Positions 24,283 through 31,860 of a DNA stretch of 35,603 nt are shown in pieces. A program made the position numbers and the translations under genes. Every line of letters starts with the position of its first letter. Position 1 is the first letter of the stretch. The stretch comes from Candidatus Shapirobacteria bacterium (lineage in GTDB: Bacteria > Patescibacteriota > Microgenomatia > UBA12405): positions 1 to 35,603 of the forward strand of contig JAQVSI010000010.1 of NCBI GenBank assembly GCA_028700625.1. The letters run 5' to 3'. Under the pieces are notes generated by a model. The model made no database searches and was not told the origin of the DNA. It saw only the letters and a program-made list of their open reading frames with translations.

Positions 24283-24291
24283 ATCTTACCA
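24283..24291 (-). promoter_or_regulatory. Extended -10 promoter of the Xer gene
   Basis: On the minus strand TGG-TAAGAT, 5 nt before the ATG at 24277. If this is the promoter, the upstream ATG at 24292 cannot be used. Confidence 0.4.
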
Positions 24292-24403
24292 TGTTGGCAC
24301 TTTTTCAAGACAGATCCAATCAATTTAATAAATAAAGAGGTAAAAGTAATCGGCAGTTTTATTATTTGCGTTTACAGGGGCTCTGATGACGTTTTAGGTT
24401 CAA

Positions 24404-24427
24404 TTTTGCCTATCATTAGGCACAAAA
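24404..24427. repeat. CCTA-TAGG hairpin element upstream of the Xer gene
   Basis: TTTT-GCCTA-TCAT-TAGGC-ACAAAA, a 5-bp perfect stem with 4-nt loop and T/A flanks that nearly extend the pairing. Confidence 0.45.
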
Positions 24428-24623
24428 TCCAAAATCTCCTGTCCAAAAAAGACATAGGGGAGTCAACCACCAAAATTTAAGGCCAAAGTTATAAATTTAA
24501 AAGAAAAAGACCAAATGGGGAATTAGGGCTTTTTAAATAAATTAAACAAATAAAGATAAATCCAGTGATTTAAAATTGGAAATTAAAAATTAGAAATTAG
24601 TTTAAAAATAGCCCTCCCCCTAC

Positions 24624-24677
24624 CTAAATATTTACATAATGTCGCAAAAGATACATTGTGCGACATAGCATATTTAG
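24624..24677. repeat. Nested inverted repeat
   Basis: Outer arms CTAAATAT/ATATTTAG (24624-24631 and 24670-24677) and inner arms ATGTCGCA/TGCGACAT (24639-24646 and 24659-24666), both perfect 8-mers. Could be a protein-binding site or an RNA hairpin. Confidence 0.6.
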
Positions 24678-24829
24678 CCTCCTTCTGCTAGGAGATAGCA
24701 ATTAAATCTCTTCTCTCTCACTTGTCTTTTTCACCATTAATTAAATATTGAATATTAGAAATTGGTAATTAATTACGTCTTCTCCTCCCTCTTGGAGACT
24801 CCACTTTGATACATTCAGCCGAATATGAG

Positions 24830-24838
24830 TTTTCCACA
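24830..24838 (+). other. DnaA-box-like site
   Basis: TTTTCCACA matches the DnaA box TTATCCACA at 8 of 9 positions, immediately before the tandem-repeat cluster. A single site in AT-rich DNA is weak evidence. Confidence 0.3.
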
Positions 24839-24841
24839 GAG

Positions 24842-24925
24842 ACTATATCACACTATATCACCTGCTCCGTGAAAACTATAGGATATTTCGTGAAAATATT
24901 ATAGGATGTTATATATTATAGGACT
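24842..24925 (+). repeat. Tandem-repeat cluster (iteron-like)
   Basis: Two abutting copies of ACTATATCAC (24842-24851, 24852-24861), then two CGTGAAAA units 21 bp apart (24868-24875, 24889-24896), each followed by A(C/T)TATAGGAT (24875 and 24898), and a third ATTATAGGA at 24915. The 10- and 21-bp spacings equal one and two helical turns. Confidence 0.6.
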
Positions 24926-25155
24926 CCCCTCTGCCCTGCCTACCTGTCATTTATTTTTTAAAAAATCTGAACCTAATTAAAGCTAAACAATTACTCTGTC
25001 TGTAACTTATTATTTAATATCTAAACTGACATCTGAAATCTGAGAACTGAGATCTAAGTTCCCTTCACTCCCCTTTTTTAACATATTAATATATAAATAT
25101 TACCTATCTTTCCAATAAAAACAATCAAATTCTATTTAATATCCTCATTTTTATA

Positions 25156-25161
25156 TATAAT
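25156..25161 (+). promoter_or_regulatory. -10 box of pta
   Basis: TATAAT ending 5 nt before the ATG at 25167; leaderless arrangement. Confidence 0.55.
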
Positions 25162-25166
25162 AGGCA

Positions 25167-26111
25167 ATGAATCAAATTATTGAAAATATTTATCAACAAG
25201 CCAAATTAAATTATAAAAAAATTGTTCTTCCGGAAGGTACCGATAACAGAATTATCCAAGCTGCTAAAATAATCCGTGATCAAAAAATTGCCGAAGTCAT
25301 AATTTTAGGCTCAAATCCAGATTCTGATATTAATCCTAAAAAGTCCCCTCTTCTAGACCAATTTGCCACGACTCTTTTTGAATTAAGAAAAGACAAAGGT
25401 TTAACCTTAGATGAGGCAAAAGTTCTAGTTAAAGATCCAATTTATTTTGGCACTTTAATGGTTCATCTTGGTCTAGCTGATGGTCTAGTTGCCGGAGCTA
25501 TCCATACCACTCTTGACACTCTTAAGCCATCTCTTCAAATTATTAAAGCCAAAGAAAATTCAAAATTAGTTTCTAGTTTTTTTATTATTGAAACTAAAAA
25601 TAAAGATATTGGTGAAGACGGTTTATTGTTTTTTGCCGATTGTGGCCTAAATGTTAGTCCAACTGCTGAAGATTTATCTGAAATTACTATTCAAACAGCC
25701 AAATCTTTTAATCTTCTTACCAAAAAAATTCCTCTAATTGCTATGCTTTCTTATTCAACCAATAGCAGTGCTAAGGGTGAATCAGTCGACAAAGTTAAAC
25801 TTGCTACTAATTTAGTTCGTCAAAAAAATCCTGACTTAATTATAGAAGGTGAATTACAAGGTGATGCTGCTTTAGTTCCTCGTATTTGTGATCTTAAATT
25901 TCCTGGAAACTGTATAGGTGGTCAAGCTAATATTTTAATTTTCCCAGACCTAAATTCTGGAAACATCGCCTATAAATTAGTAGAAAGAATTGCTCAAGCC
26001 AAGGCTTATGGTCCTCTTACTCAAAATATGAAAAAACCAATTAATGATCTTTCTCGTGGCTGTAGTATCGAAGACGTTGTTACTACTGTTGCTATTACTT
26101 GTGTTCAGTAG
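25167..26111 (+). CDS. pta: Phosphate acetyltransferase
   Basis: 314 aa, the short Pta form without the N-terminal regulatory DRTGG region. Motifs: VLPEGTDNRIIQAA near the N-terminus, LGLADGLVAGAIHTT (substrate pocket), FADCGLNVSPTAEDL, MLSYSTNSSAKG and the C-terminal GGQANILIFPDLNSGNIAYKL with R-x-x-Q-A-x-A-Y-G-P. It interconverts acetyl-CoA and acetyl phosphate, the step before acetate kinase in fermentative ATP production. ackA is not in the window. Convergent with the minus-strand block; 3 nt separate the stops at 26111 and 26115. Confidence 0.93.
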   Translation: MNQIIENIYQQAKLNYKKIVLPEGTDNRIIQAAKIIRDQKIAEVIILGSNPDSDINPKKSPLLDQFATTLFELRKDKGLTLDEAKVLVKDPIYFGTLMVHLGLADGLVAGAIHTTLDTLKPSLQIIKAKENSKLVSSFFIIETKNKDIGEDGLLFFADCGLNVSPTAEDLSEITIQTAKSFNLLTKKIPLIAMLSYSTNSSAKGESVDKVKLATNLVRQKNPDLIIEGELQGDAALVPRICDLKFPGNCIGGQANILIFPDLNSGNIAYKLVERIAQAKAYGPLTQNMKKPINDLSRGCSIEDVVTTVAITCVQ

Positions 26112-26114
26112 TTT

Positions 26115-26903
26115 CTAAACTATAGAATTCCCAGTCAAAACTATTCCTAATATTATTGCCACTCCTATCCATACTAAAACTCGCCAAGTTTTTTTAAAAA
26201 GTCTTTCTCTCAATTCTGCATGAAGCAAACTACTCAAAACATAAACTATCATAACTAAATATATTGATCCCTTAAAAATACCAACCGGCCAAAAACTCAA
26301 AACTAAAGCCATTTCTGCCATTAAAAGTGAAGGGACAAAAATATAATACCAAACATTTTTATCTTTTCCATCATCGGGTAATTCTATTGTTACACTGAAA
26401 AAAATATATAAAAATATAACAATTGAAATAACAAAAACTATAATCATATTTAACCAGTAGTTAAACTTAAAAGAAAAAAGACTATCAAATAAGAAAAAAG
26501 AAGATAACAATAATAAAATTAAACCAACAGTATAAGCTGCTCTGTAAAGTGGTGGCGTTCTAAAACCTATTGCTACTAAAAACACATTTTCTACCAAAAA
26601 CATGGCATAACTTATTAACCCAAAAAACAAACTATAGAAAAAAGTTAATAAAAAATTTTGAGGTAATAAAGTTGCAAATAAAGCAAATCCAATAAAAAAA
26701 GCTACTGGCATAACTATAGACATCAATCTGATATAAATGCTTTTATCAAAAACAATTCCTAATCCAAACCAAAAACAAAAAATTACCAAAACTACTCCTA
26801 CCAACAATCCATAATAATGAGATTCATAGGGTAAGCTCAAGAAGAAATAAAAGCCAATTGCTGCTAATAAAGATGATATTAAATACCTAATTCTTTTTGA
26901 CAT
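26115..26903 (-). CDS. Polytopic membrane protein of unknown function
   Basis: 262 aa from the ATG at 26903. The frame continues to an ATG at 26945 inside yebC, but a perfect TATAAT 6 nt before 26903 and the natural N-terminus (MSKRIRYLISSLL) favour the shorter form. Seven or eight hydrophobic helices are spread over the whole length, with short loops and one charged loop (ELPDDGKDKN). No catalytic motif or known family recognised. It follows yebC on the same strand and ends 3 nt from pta in convergent orientation. Confidence 0.65.
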   Translation of the reverse strand: MSKRIRYLISSLLAAIGFYFFLSLPYESHYYGLLVGVVLVIFCFWFGLGIVFDKSIYIRLMSIVMPVAFFIGFALFATLLPQNFLLTFFYSLFFGLISYAMFLVENVFLVAIGFRTPPLYRAAYTVGLILLLLSSFFLFDSLFSFKFNYWLNMIIVFVISIVIFLYIFFSVTIELPDDGKDKNVWYYIFVPSLLMAEMALVLSFWPVGIFKGSIYLVMIVYVLSSLLHAELRERLFKKTWRVLVWIGVAIILGIVLTGNSIV

Positions 26904-26909
26904 TAATAA

Positions 26910-26915
26910 ATTATA
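26910..26915 (-). promoter_or_regulatory. -10 box overlapping the yebC stop codon
   Basis: TATAAT on the minus strand, ending 6 nt before the ATG at 26903; the TAA within it (26913-26911) ends yebC. Confidence 0.5.
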
Positions 26916-27606
26916 CCTTTTTATAATCAAATCCTGCAAAAACACTTACCACATCATCATTTTCTTCAAGTTCTTCAATCATATCCATAATTTTACTTAC
27001 TTCATCATCCGAATTAAGTATAGTTGGATTATTTGCTCTTAAGACCAATCCCGAGTTTGCCACCTTTAAACCCATTTTCTCTACTTTTTTTACCATTTCA
27101 TCTAAATTGTTTGGTTCTGTCAAAATAATATTTTCGTCAAAATCAATTACTCCAGCATCAATCAATTCCAAACTGAGATCTGATGAACTAAGATCTGGAA
27201 AATCAGATATTTCCACTTCCCCTACTCTTTTAAATTGAAACATAACTGAATTACTTTCACCTAAATTACCACCATAATTTCTAAAAATTAATTTAATTTC
27301 TCCCAAAATTCTATTTTTATTATCTGTCTCTAAATCAATTACGATTGGTACTCCAAATGGACCATAGCCTTCAAGAGTTACAGTGACCAAATTTGCCTTT
27401 CCTCCTTCAAATTTTGCAATTAATCTATCTATATTTTCTTTCGGCATATTCACTTCTCTTGCCTTATCAATTGCTGCTTTTACACCAGTTCCATCTCTCA
27501 ATGCTGTTAATATATTTTTCGAAACCCTAGTAAAAACCGTACTTCTTTTTTTATCTTGAGCCCCCTTTCTATTTTTAATGTTTGACCACTTAGAATGACC
27601 TGACAT
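26911..27606 (-). CDS. yebC: YebC/PmpR-family protein
   Basis: 231 aa. The N-terminus MSGHSKWSNIKNRKGAQD is the family hallmark, followed by REVNMPKENIDRLI and the central LEGYGPFGVPIVIDLETDNKNR. The C-terminal acidic helices (IEELEENDDVVSVFAG) complete the three-domain fold. The family has been described as transcriptional regulators; some members act on ribosomes stalled at proline stretches, which would fit with the EF-P modification genes in this window, though that link is only inferred. -10 TAAAAT lies 6 nt before the ATG. Confidence 0.95.
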   Translation of the reverse strand: MSGHSKWSNIKNRKGAQDKKRSTVFTRVSKNILTALRDGTGVKAAIDKAREVNMPKENIDRLIAKFEGGKANLVTVTLEGYGPFGVPIVIDLETDNKNRILGEIKLIFRNYGGNLGESNSVMFQFKRVGEVEISDFPDLSSSDLSLELIDAGVIDFDENIILTEPNNLDEMVKKVEKMGLKVANSGLVLRANNPTILNSDDEVSKIMDMIEELEENDDVVSVFAGFDYKKV

Positions 27607-27612
27607 AAATAT

Positions 27613-27618
27613 ATTTTA
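27613..27618 (-). promoter_or_regulatory. -10 box of yebC overlapping the previous stop codon
   Basis: TAAAAT on the minus strand, 6 nt before the yebC ATG; its first three bases are the TAA stop of the LytR-C gene. Confidence 0.45.
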
Positions 27619-28437
27619 TTTAAAATAATTAGAATATTTTACCATTGAAGCAAATTTATCGCCAAAATATATCTCTAACTCATTTTCATTTAAAGTTTCA
27701 TCTTTTTTCTTTTCACAATCAAAAATTCTATTGATTATCTTCCAACCATAATTCAAATCAGTTTTATTCCCATAAACAATTAAACATTTATCGACTTTTT
27801 GATTATCATTATCATTAGAAATCACCGAAAATCCCGACCATTCCAATCTCTTAGTCATAAATCTTGCTAAACCGCTTTCATTAGTATTATTAAAAACCGA
27901 CAATCTCAGTTCTTCATTATTTAACTTACTTTCGGAAAAATCTCTTACCAAAACTTCATCAAGAAATAAATCATTTTCGCTAATTTTGCCATTTATTTTT
28001 TCTTGTTTTAAAAACATTTTTTCATAATTTTTTCTATATTTTAACCAATTTAAAAATCCTAAATTTTCAATTAAAAAAGAATTTTCTTTCCATTGACTTG
28101 TTGAATTTAAAAATAAAATTTTATCAGGAAAAAATCCAAAACTATACCAAAAAATATTTTTTATCTGGTCAGAATTTTTTTCTTCATCCAAAATATTTTT
28201 AAATTCTTTTGATACTTCTTCATTTAAATTTAACTCATTAATCATTTTTCTATCATCAGAGATAGAAACCAAAGCAACTCCATCTGTCGCAATTATCCCA
28301 AACTTGTGATCTAAATTTAAATCTTTGTCCCTTTTATTCCAAAAACTCAAAAAAATTAAAACTCCAAAAAATATCAACCAAAAAATTGCAAAAAAAACTT
28401 TTATATTTATTTTCTTTTTTATTCTATTGTTCCTCAT
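27616..28437 (-). CDS. Membrane-anchored protein with LytR C-terminal-like domain
   Basis: 273 aa. Basic N-terminus and one transmembrane helix (~10-30, KVFFAIFWLIFFGVLIFLSF), the rest outside the cell. The C-terminal part from ~180 (LRLSVFNNTNESGLARFMTKRLEWSGFSV) follows the LytR_cpsA_psr C-terminal domain pattern: beta strand with V-x-N-x-T, then G-L-A and a helix ending in G-F/W-x-V. The catalytic LCP phosphotransferase domain is absent. The middle part is unrecognised and rich in Lys/Asn. Role unknown, probably cell-envelope. It overlaps the pseudouridine synthase gene by 14 nt. Confidence 0.68.
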   Translation of the reverse strand: MRNNRIKKKINIKVFFAIFWLIFFGVLIFLSFWNKRDKDLNLDHKFGIIATDGVALVSISDDRKMINELNLNEEVSKEFKNILDEEKNSDQIKNIFWYSFGFFPDKILFLNSTSQWKENSFLIENLGFLNWLKYRKNYEKMFLKQEKINGKISENDLFLDEVLVRDFSESKLNNEELRLSVFNNTNESGLARFMTKRLEWSGFSVISNDNDNQKVDKCLIVYGNKTDLNYGWKIINRIFDCEKKKDETLNENELEIYFGDKFASMVKYSNYFK

Positions 28438-29098
28438 AATTTTTTAAAACCTCTTTCAAGTCATTAGGTATGTCTATTTCTAAATTTATTTTTTGACCAC
28501 TAGTTGGATGTTCAAAAACTATTTTAAAAGCATGCAAGAAAGGCCTTTTCAAATCATCGATAACTTCTCCTCCGTAAACCCTATCCCCCACCAAGGGCCA
28601 CCTTAAATAACTTAAATGAACCCTAATTTGATGCGTTCTTCCTGTTTTTAAATTAATTGACAATAAACTATAAATTTTCTCTTCTTTTTTATATTTTTTA
28701 ATCACTCTAAATTCAGTCAAAGCCTTTTTTCCATCAACACTTACTCCAAATTTAGCAAAAACATATTTAGACCTATCAATTGGCATATTTATCTCCCCTT
28801 CAAAGGATACATCTCCACCAACCAAACAATAATACTGTTTAATCAAAGTTCTCTCCTTAAATTGCTTTTTTAACCCCAAAAAAGACTCTTCTGTTTTAGC
28901 CATCATTACCAATCCAGAAGTTCCTTTATCTAATCTATGAACAATTCCATTTCTTGGTAAATCATTTGGCCTAAACTCCCTTAAAAAATCTTCCAATGTT
29001 CCTTTTTCTTCTTTTTTCTCTTTAGTTGTCGTCATAAAGGCCGGTTTTTCCACCACCAACACTTCTTTATCTTCAAAAATTATTTTGACTTCTTCCAT
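28424..29098 (-). CDS. RluA-family pseudouridine synthase
   Basis: 224 aa; the family usually has ~300 because of an N-terminal S4 domain, which is missing here. Catalytic Asp57 sits in VHRLDKGTSGL (53-63). Other family segments are VLVVEKPA (13-20, YLAVNKPAG-like), KQYYCLVGG and LKTGRTHQIRVHLSYLRWPLVGDRVYGG. It converts specific uridines in rRNA or tRNA to pseudouridine. Its start lies 19 nt inside the LspA-like gene, in the order lspA-rlu known from many bacteria. Confidence 0.93.
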   Translation of the reverse strand: MEEVKIIFEDKEVLVVEKPAFMTTTKEKKEEKGTLEDFLREFRPNDLPRNGIVHRLDKGTSGLVMMAKTEESFLGLKKQFKERTLIKQYYCLVGGDVSFEGEINMPIDRSKYVFAKFGVSVDGKKALTEFRVIKKYKKEEKIYSLLSINLKTGRTHQIRVHLSYLRWPLVGDRVYGGEVIDDLKRPFLHAFKIVFEHPTSGQKINLEIDIPNDLKEVLKNYEEQ

Positions 29099-29385
29099 AA
29101 GATATCAATTAAACAAATTAAAACCCCTATTCCAATTATCCAATCATTAATATTGTTGTAAAGACCTAAATAAAAAAAATTCCAATAATCCCTCACATAA
29201 CCAAGCATAATTCTTTCAATTAAATTAGCCATCGCACCAATAAAAATCAACCAATATCCCCTACCTTTTTTAATTGCCAGATATAAAAATAATAGAGTAA
29301 ATATTATACTCAATAAAATAAAAAATACCCCATTTATTCCAAAACTTATACCGTAGTTTTTCACTATTATTTCGCTAGGCTTCAC
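29080..29385 (-). CDS. Short LspA-like protein (signal peptidase II family)
   Basis: 101 aa against ~160 usual; GTG start at 29385, and an in-frame TAA shortly upstream rules out a longer form. The first transmembrane helix is missing. What remains fits LspA: NYGISFG (10-16, N-x-G-x-x-F), NLIER (54-58, usually NLIDR), GYVRDYW (62-68) and NNIND (77-81). D66 and D81 match the catalytic aspartate pair. Three helices remain (~18-38, ~44-62, ~78-97). LspA cleaves lipoprotein signal peptides. Position between traR/dksA and rluA supports the call. It may be inactive, act in a complex, or have a new role. Confidence 0.65.
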   Translation of the reverse strand: MKPSEIIVKNYGISFGINGVFFILLSIIFTLLFLYLAIKKGRGYWLIFIGAMANLIERIMLGYVRDYWNFFYLGLYNNINDWIIGIGVLICLIDILWKKSK

Positions 29386-29755
29386 GTTCTTTGCTACATT
29401 TTATACAATCTGTTGCTTCTGGTTTAACTGCCAATCTGTCCGTATCAATCATTTTTCCACATTTTTCACAAATACCATATTTACCTATTTTCATTCTCGT
29501 TAAAGCTTTTCTAAATTGAACAATCTGTTTACTTAAAAATCTAGTTTTAATTTCATTATCAAAATGGCCAATTTGTTCATCTAAATCATCTTCAAAAGAA
29601 TTCTCATTAGTTCTATCCCCAACAAGAAATGGATCATTCTTTTTAAGCTGTTTTTTAATTCTTTTAGACTTAACTAATTCTTTTTCTAAAAAAAGTTTAA
29701 TTGGAGATAATAGTTTTCTTGGAAAATTTAAAATATCACTTTTATTTTTTTTCAT
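29375..29755 (-). CDS. TraR/DksA-family zinc-finger protein
   Basis: 126 aa. C-terminal C4 zinc finger: CEKC (96-99) and CIKC (117-120), with GKYGICEKCGKMID before and RLAVKPEATDC between, typical of TraR/DksA. The N-terminal half is a lysine-rich helical region that would form the coiled coil reaching into the RNA polymerase secondary channel. Such proteins adjust transcription initiation with or without ppGpp. It overlaps the LspA-like gene by 11 nt and starts 4 nt after the Lgt-like gene, so all three are one operon. Confidence 0.9.
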   Translation of the reverse strand: MKKNKSDILNFPRKLLSPIKLFLEKELVKSKRIKKQLKKNDPFLVGDRTNENSFEDDLDEQIGHFDNEIKTRFLSKQIVQFRKALTRMKIGKYGICEKCGKMIDTDRLAVKPEATDCIKCSKEREA

Positions 29756-29759
29756 ATAT

Positions 29760-30389
29760 TTATCCTAATATACCTAATCCCACCAAGGAAATCAAACTGA
29801 TAATCCAATATAAAATTGAATAAATTAAGTTAACCTTAAAAACAATTCCTAATATTCCCAAAATTAAAAAAGAAATAAATCCAGTTGCAAAAAAAGCAAA
29901 ACCTTTTTTGCCACTCTTATACCAAACCAATGATCTATATTTTTTCTTAGCCAAGTTCACAAAAAACATTAATAAAATTAAAAGCAAAAGATAACCTCCA
30001 ACTTTTAAATCAAATTTTGTTCTTAAAAATTCATCCCCCATCAGAAAAACTATTAACAATAAAACATTAATTAAAATGTCTTCACAAAAAGGGATAAATT
30101 TCCAGTTATTTAACTTAGAAAAAATAAAATTAACCAATATTAAAGACAGGAATCCACCAACATAATCCATTCCTGGTTTATTCCAAACCGAAAACCAACT
30201 TAACCAACTATCATTCCAAATTCCAAAATTAATCAAACCGTAAGTAATTCTTCCTCCAACAAAAAATCCCAATAAAGAAATCCAAGAATAAGTTACAATC
30301 TTATCTTCTTCATAATTATCCCTTAAATTCCTCCAAGTTAGATAGACAAAAAGTAGTATTCCAATAATTCTCAAAATTCCTAAATTCAT
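29760..30389 (-). CDS. Lgt-like membrane protein, probably lacking the catalytic histidine
   Basis: 209 aa with six to seven hydrophobic helices. Two stretches resemble prolipoprotein diacylglyceryl transferase: FFVGGRITYGLINF (42-55; Lgt LIGGRLGYVLFY) and GMDYVGGFLSLILVNFIF (73-90; Lgt GMSFHGGLIGVI). The histidine of Lgt H-G-G, essential in E. coli (His103), is Val77 here, and the GRxGNFxN block that follows in Lgt is not found. Lgt attaches diacylglycerol to lipoprotein cysteines before LspA acts, and the LspA-like gene is two genes downstream. Either a degenerate or a divergent member. A strong -10 (TGA-TAAAAT) lies 5 nt before the ATG. Confidence 0.6.
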   Translation of the reverse strand: MNLGILRIIGILLFVYLTWRNLRDNYEEDKIVTYSWISLLGFFVGGRITYGLINFGIWNDSWLSWFSVWNKPGMDYVGGFLSLILVNFIFSKLNNWKFIPFCEDILINVLLLIVFLMGDEFLRTKFDLKVGGYLLLLILLMFFVNLAKKKYRSLVWYKSGKKGFAFFATGFISFLILGILGIVFKVNLIYSILYWIISLISLVGLGILG

Positions 30390-30394
30390 AATCT

Positions 30395-30403
30395 ATTTTA
30401 TCA
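30395..30403 (-). promoter_or_regulatory. Extended -10 promoter of the lgt-like operon
   Basis: On the minus strand TGA-TAAAAT, 5 nt before the ATG at 30389. It probably drives the run lgt-like, traR, lspA-like, rluA-type and LytR-C genes. Confidence 0.5.
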
Positions 30404-30425
30404 TTTAAAAAAACCTTGTTTAGGT

Positions 30426-30431
30426 TATAAT
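30426..30431 (+). promoter_or_regulatory. -10 box of tRNA-Leu
   Basis: TATAAT, 13 nt before the 5' end of the tRNA. No good -35 hexamer at the normal spacing. Confidence 0.45.
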
Positions 30432-30444
30432 ATAGATTACTTTA

Positions 30445-30527
30445 GCCGAAGTGGTGGAATGGTAGACACGCACGCCTCAAGAGCGTGTGACAGCAATGTC
30501 ATGGGGGTTCAAGTCCCTCCTTCGGCA
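30445..30527 (+). tRNA. tRNA-Leu (anticodon CAA)
   Basis: Acceptor stem GCCGAAG/CTTCGGC with discriminator A. Anticodon stem CACGC/GCGTG with loop CTCAAGA gives anticodon CAA (reads UUG). Long class II variable arm TGACA-GCAA-TGTCA, then T-arm GGGGG-TTCAAGT-CCCTC. The 3' CCA is not encoded. dnaB ends 8 nt from its 3' end on the opposite strand. Confidence 0.96.
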
Positions 30528-30534
30528 CAAAATA

Positions 30535-31845
30535 TTATTGCTTTTTTTCTACATCAAAAAAACTAACTTGTTTGCCATTGAAATATAAATTAAAGCTTCC
30601 AGTCGGTCCATTTCGGTGTTTTTCGATACTACATGTCACCATTTCTCTTATTTCCTCATCTTCTCTCGACAAAAAGAACACTACGTCAGCATCTTGTTCA
30701 ATACTTCCAGATTCTCTTAAATCAGACAATCTTGGTTTACCCCCTCTTGCTTCCATGGCTCTAGATAATTGAGCTAAAGCCAAAATTGGTACTTTTAATT
30801 CTCTAGCTAAATTTTTCAACCCTTGAGAAATTTCCGAAACCTCTTGAACTCTGTTGTCTCTAGTAGATCCATGCATTAATTGCAAATAATCAACTACTAT
30901 AAATTTAATTCCTTTATCTATTTGTAATCTTCTGGCTTTTGTTCTTAATTCAGTTACTGTTAATCCTGGAGTGTCATCAATATATAGAGGTGCTTCCGCC
31001 AATATTCCCATAGATTCGGATAATGCATCAAAATCAGTCGCCGACAATTGGCCTGTTTTTAATTTCCAAGCATCAATTAAACCTTGTCTTACTAATAAAC
31101 GATCAACTAATTCCTCCTTGCTCATTTCCAATGAAAAAAAACAAACTGGCATTTTTTCTTCTACCGCCACATGTCTGGCAATATTCAAACCAAAAGCTGT
31201 TTTGCCCACACCTGGTCTAGCTGCTAAAATTAATAAGTTACTGTCCTGCATCCCTGCCAAAATATTATCTAACCCCTTAAAACCACTTGGCACCCCTCTT
31301 AAACCACTTCCCAATTTTTGCAATTCATCCAACCTATCAAAACTAGCTGTTAAAACTTCCTTTAGTGAAGTTGGAATAGATTTTAAATGTTTTTGAGATA
31401 AAGAAAAAATTTCCTGTTCAGCTATATCTAATAATTGGTCTGCTGGCAATCCAGGATCAAAAGCTTTTTCACTAATTCTTCCAGCTGCTGAAATTAATTC
31501 TCTTTTAGCGGATAGCGATTTAATAATATGCCCATAACTTTCCACATTTGCCGAAGTTGGCACTTCACTGGCCAATCTTGTCAAAAATCCTTTCCCGCCA
31601 ATATTTTTTAAAACTTTAAGTTCTTTCAATTTTTCCGAAACTGTAACTATATCTATAGGTGATCTTTCTTCATAAAGCTTCATCATCGCTTCATAAATCT
31701 TACTGTAGTTAGAATTATAAAAATGATCTGATCTCAAAAATTCCGACACCGCCAAAACCGCATCATTATCAATTAAGATTGAACCTAATACACAAACTTC
31801 TGCTTCCTCAGAGCTAGGTGGCAATCTGATTAAGTCTGTTGTCAT
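30535..31845 (-). CDS. dnaB: Replicative DNA helicase DnaB
   Basis: 436 aa, complete. N-terminal domain (LPPSSEEAEVCVLGSIL, then SYGHIIK) that binds primase, linker helix, and RecA-like ATPase with Walker A AARPGVGKTAFG (~209-220), CFFSLEMSKEEL, Walker B FIVVDYLQLM and the arginine-containing RESGSIEQDADVV segment near the C-terminus. The hexamer unwinds DNA ahead of the fork. -10 TATAAT lies 9 nt before the ATG and overlaps the stop of the upstream gene. No terminator is visible before the tRNA-Leu gene on the other strand. Confidence 0.97.
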   Translation of the reverse strand: MTTDLIRLPPSSEEAEVCVLGSILIDNDAVLAVSEFLRSDHFYNSNYSKIYEAMMKLYEERSPIDIVTVSEKLKELKVLKNIGGKGFLTRLASEVPTSANVESYGHIIKSLSAKRELISAAGRISEKAFDPGLPADQLLDIAEQEIFSLSQKHLKSIPTSLKEVLTASFDRLDELQKLGSGLRGVPSGFKGLDNILAGMQDSNLLILAARPGVGKTAFGLNIARHVAVEEKMPVCFFSLEMSKEELVDRLLVRQGLIDAWKLKTGQLSATDFDALSESMGILAEAPLYIDDTPGLTVTELRTKARRLQIDKGIKFIVVDYLQLMHGSTRDNRVQEVSEISQGLKNLARELKVPILALAQLSRAMEARGGKPRLSDLRESGSIEQDADVVFFLSREDEEIREMVTCSIEKHRNGPTGSFNLYFNGKQVSFFDVEKKQ

Positions 31846-31854
31846 ATATTTAGT

Positions 31855-31860
31855 ATTATA
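31855..31860 (-). promoter_or_regulatory. -10 box of dnaB overlapping the previous stop codon
   Basis: TATAAT on the minus strand ending 9 nt before the ATG; the TAA within it is the stop of the MBL-fold gene (31858-31856). Confidence 0.5.

Larger units (their letters stand above)
24293..25155. other. Large noncoding region between the Xer gene and pta
   Basis: About 860 bp with no open frame that looks like a protein. It holds the hairpin 24404-24427, an imperfect hairpin around 24432-24462, AT-rich GAAATTAG-type runs (24573-24600), a nested inverted repeat (24624-24677), a CTCCT/AGGAG hairpin (24679-24694), a DnaA-box-like site (24830-24838), a tandem-repeat cluster (24842-24925) and degenerate TCTGAAATCTGAGA-type repeats (25028-25058). 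I see no tRNA or recognisable structural RNA. Confidence 0.7.

Noticed and set aside
24573-24600. GAAATTAG-like runs as a CRISPR array
   Set aside because: The units are short, degenerate and without spacers of constant length; no cas genes are present.
30572-31396. Open frames on + across dnaB (for example 30971-31396)
   Set aside because: They are antisense shadows of dnaB with no promoter, start context or recognisable protein.
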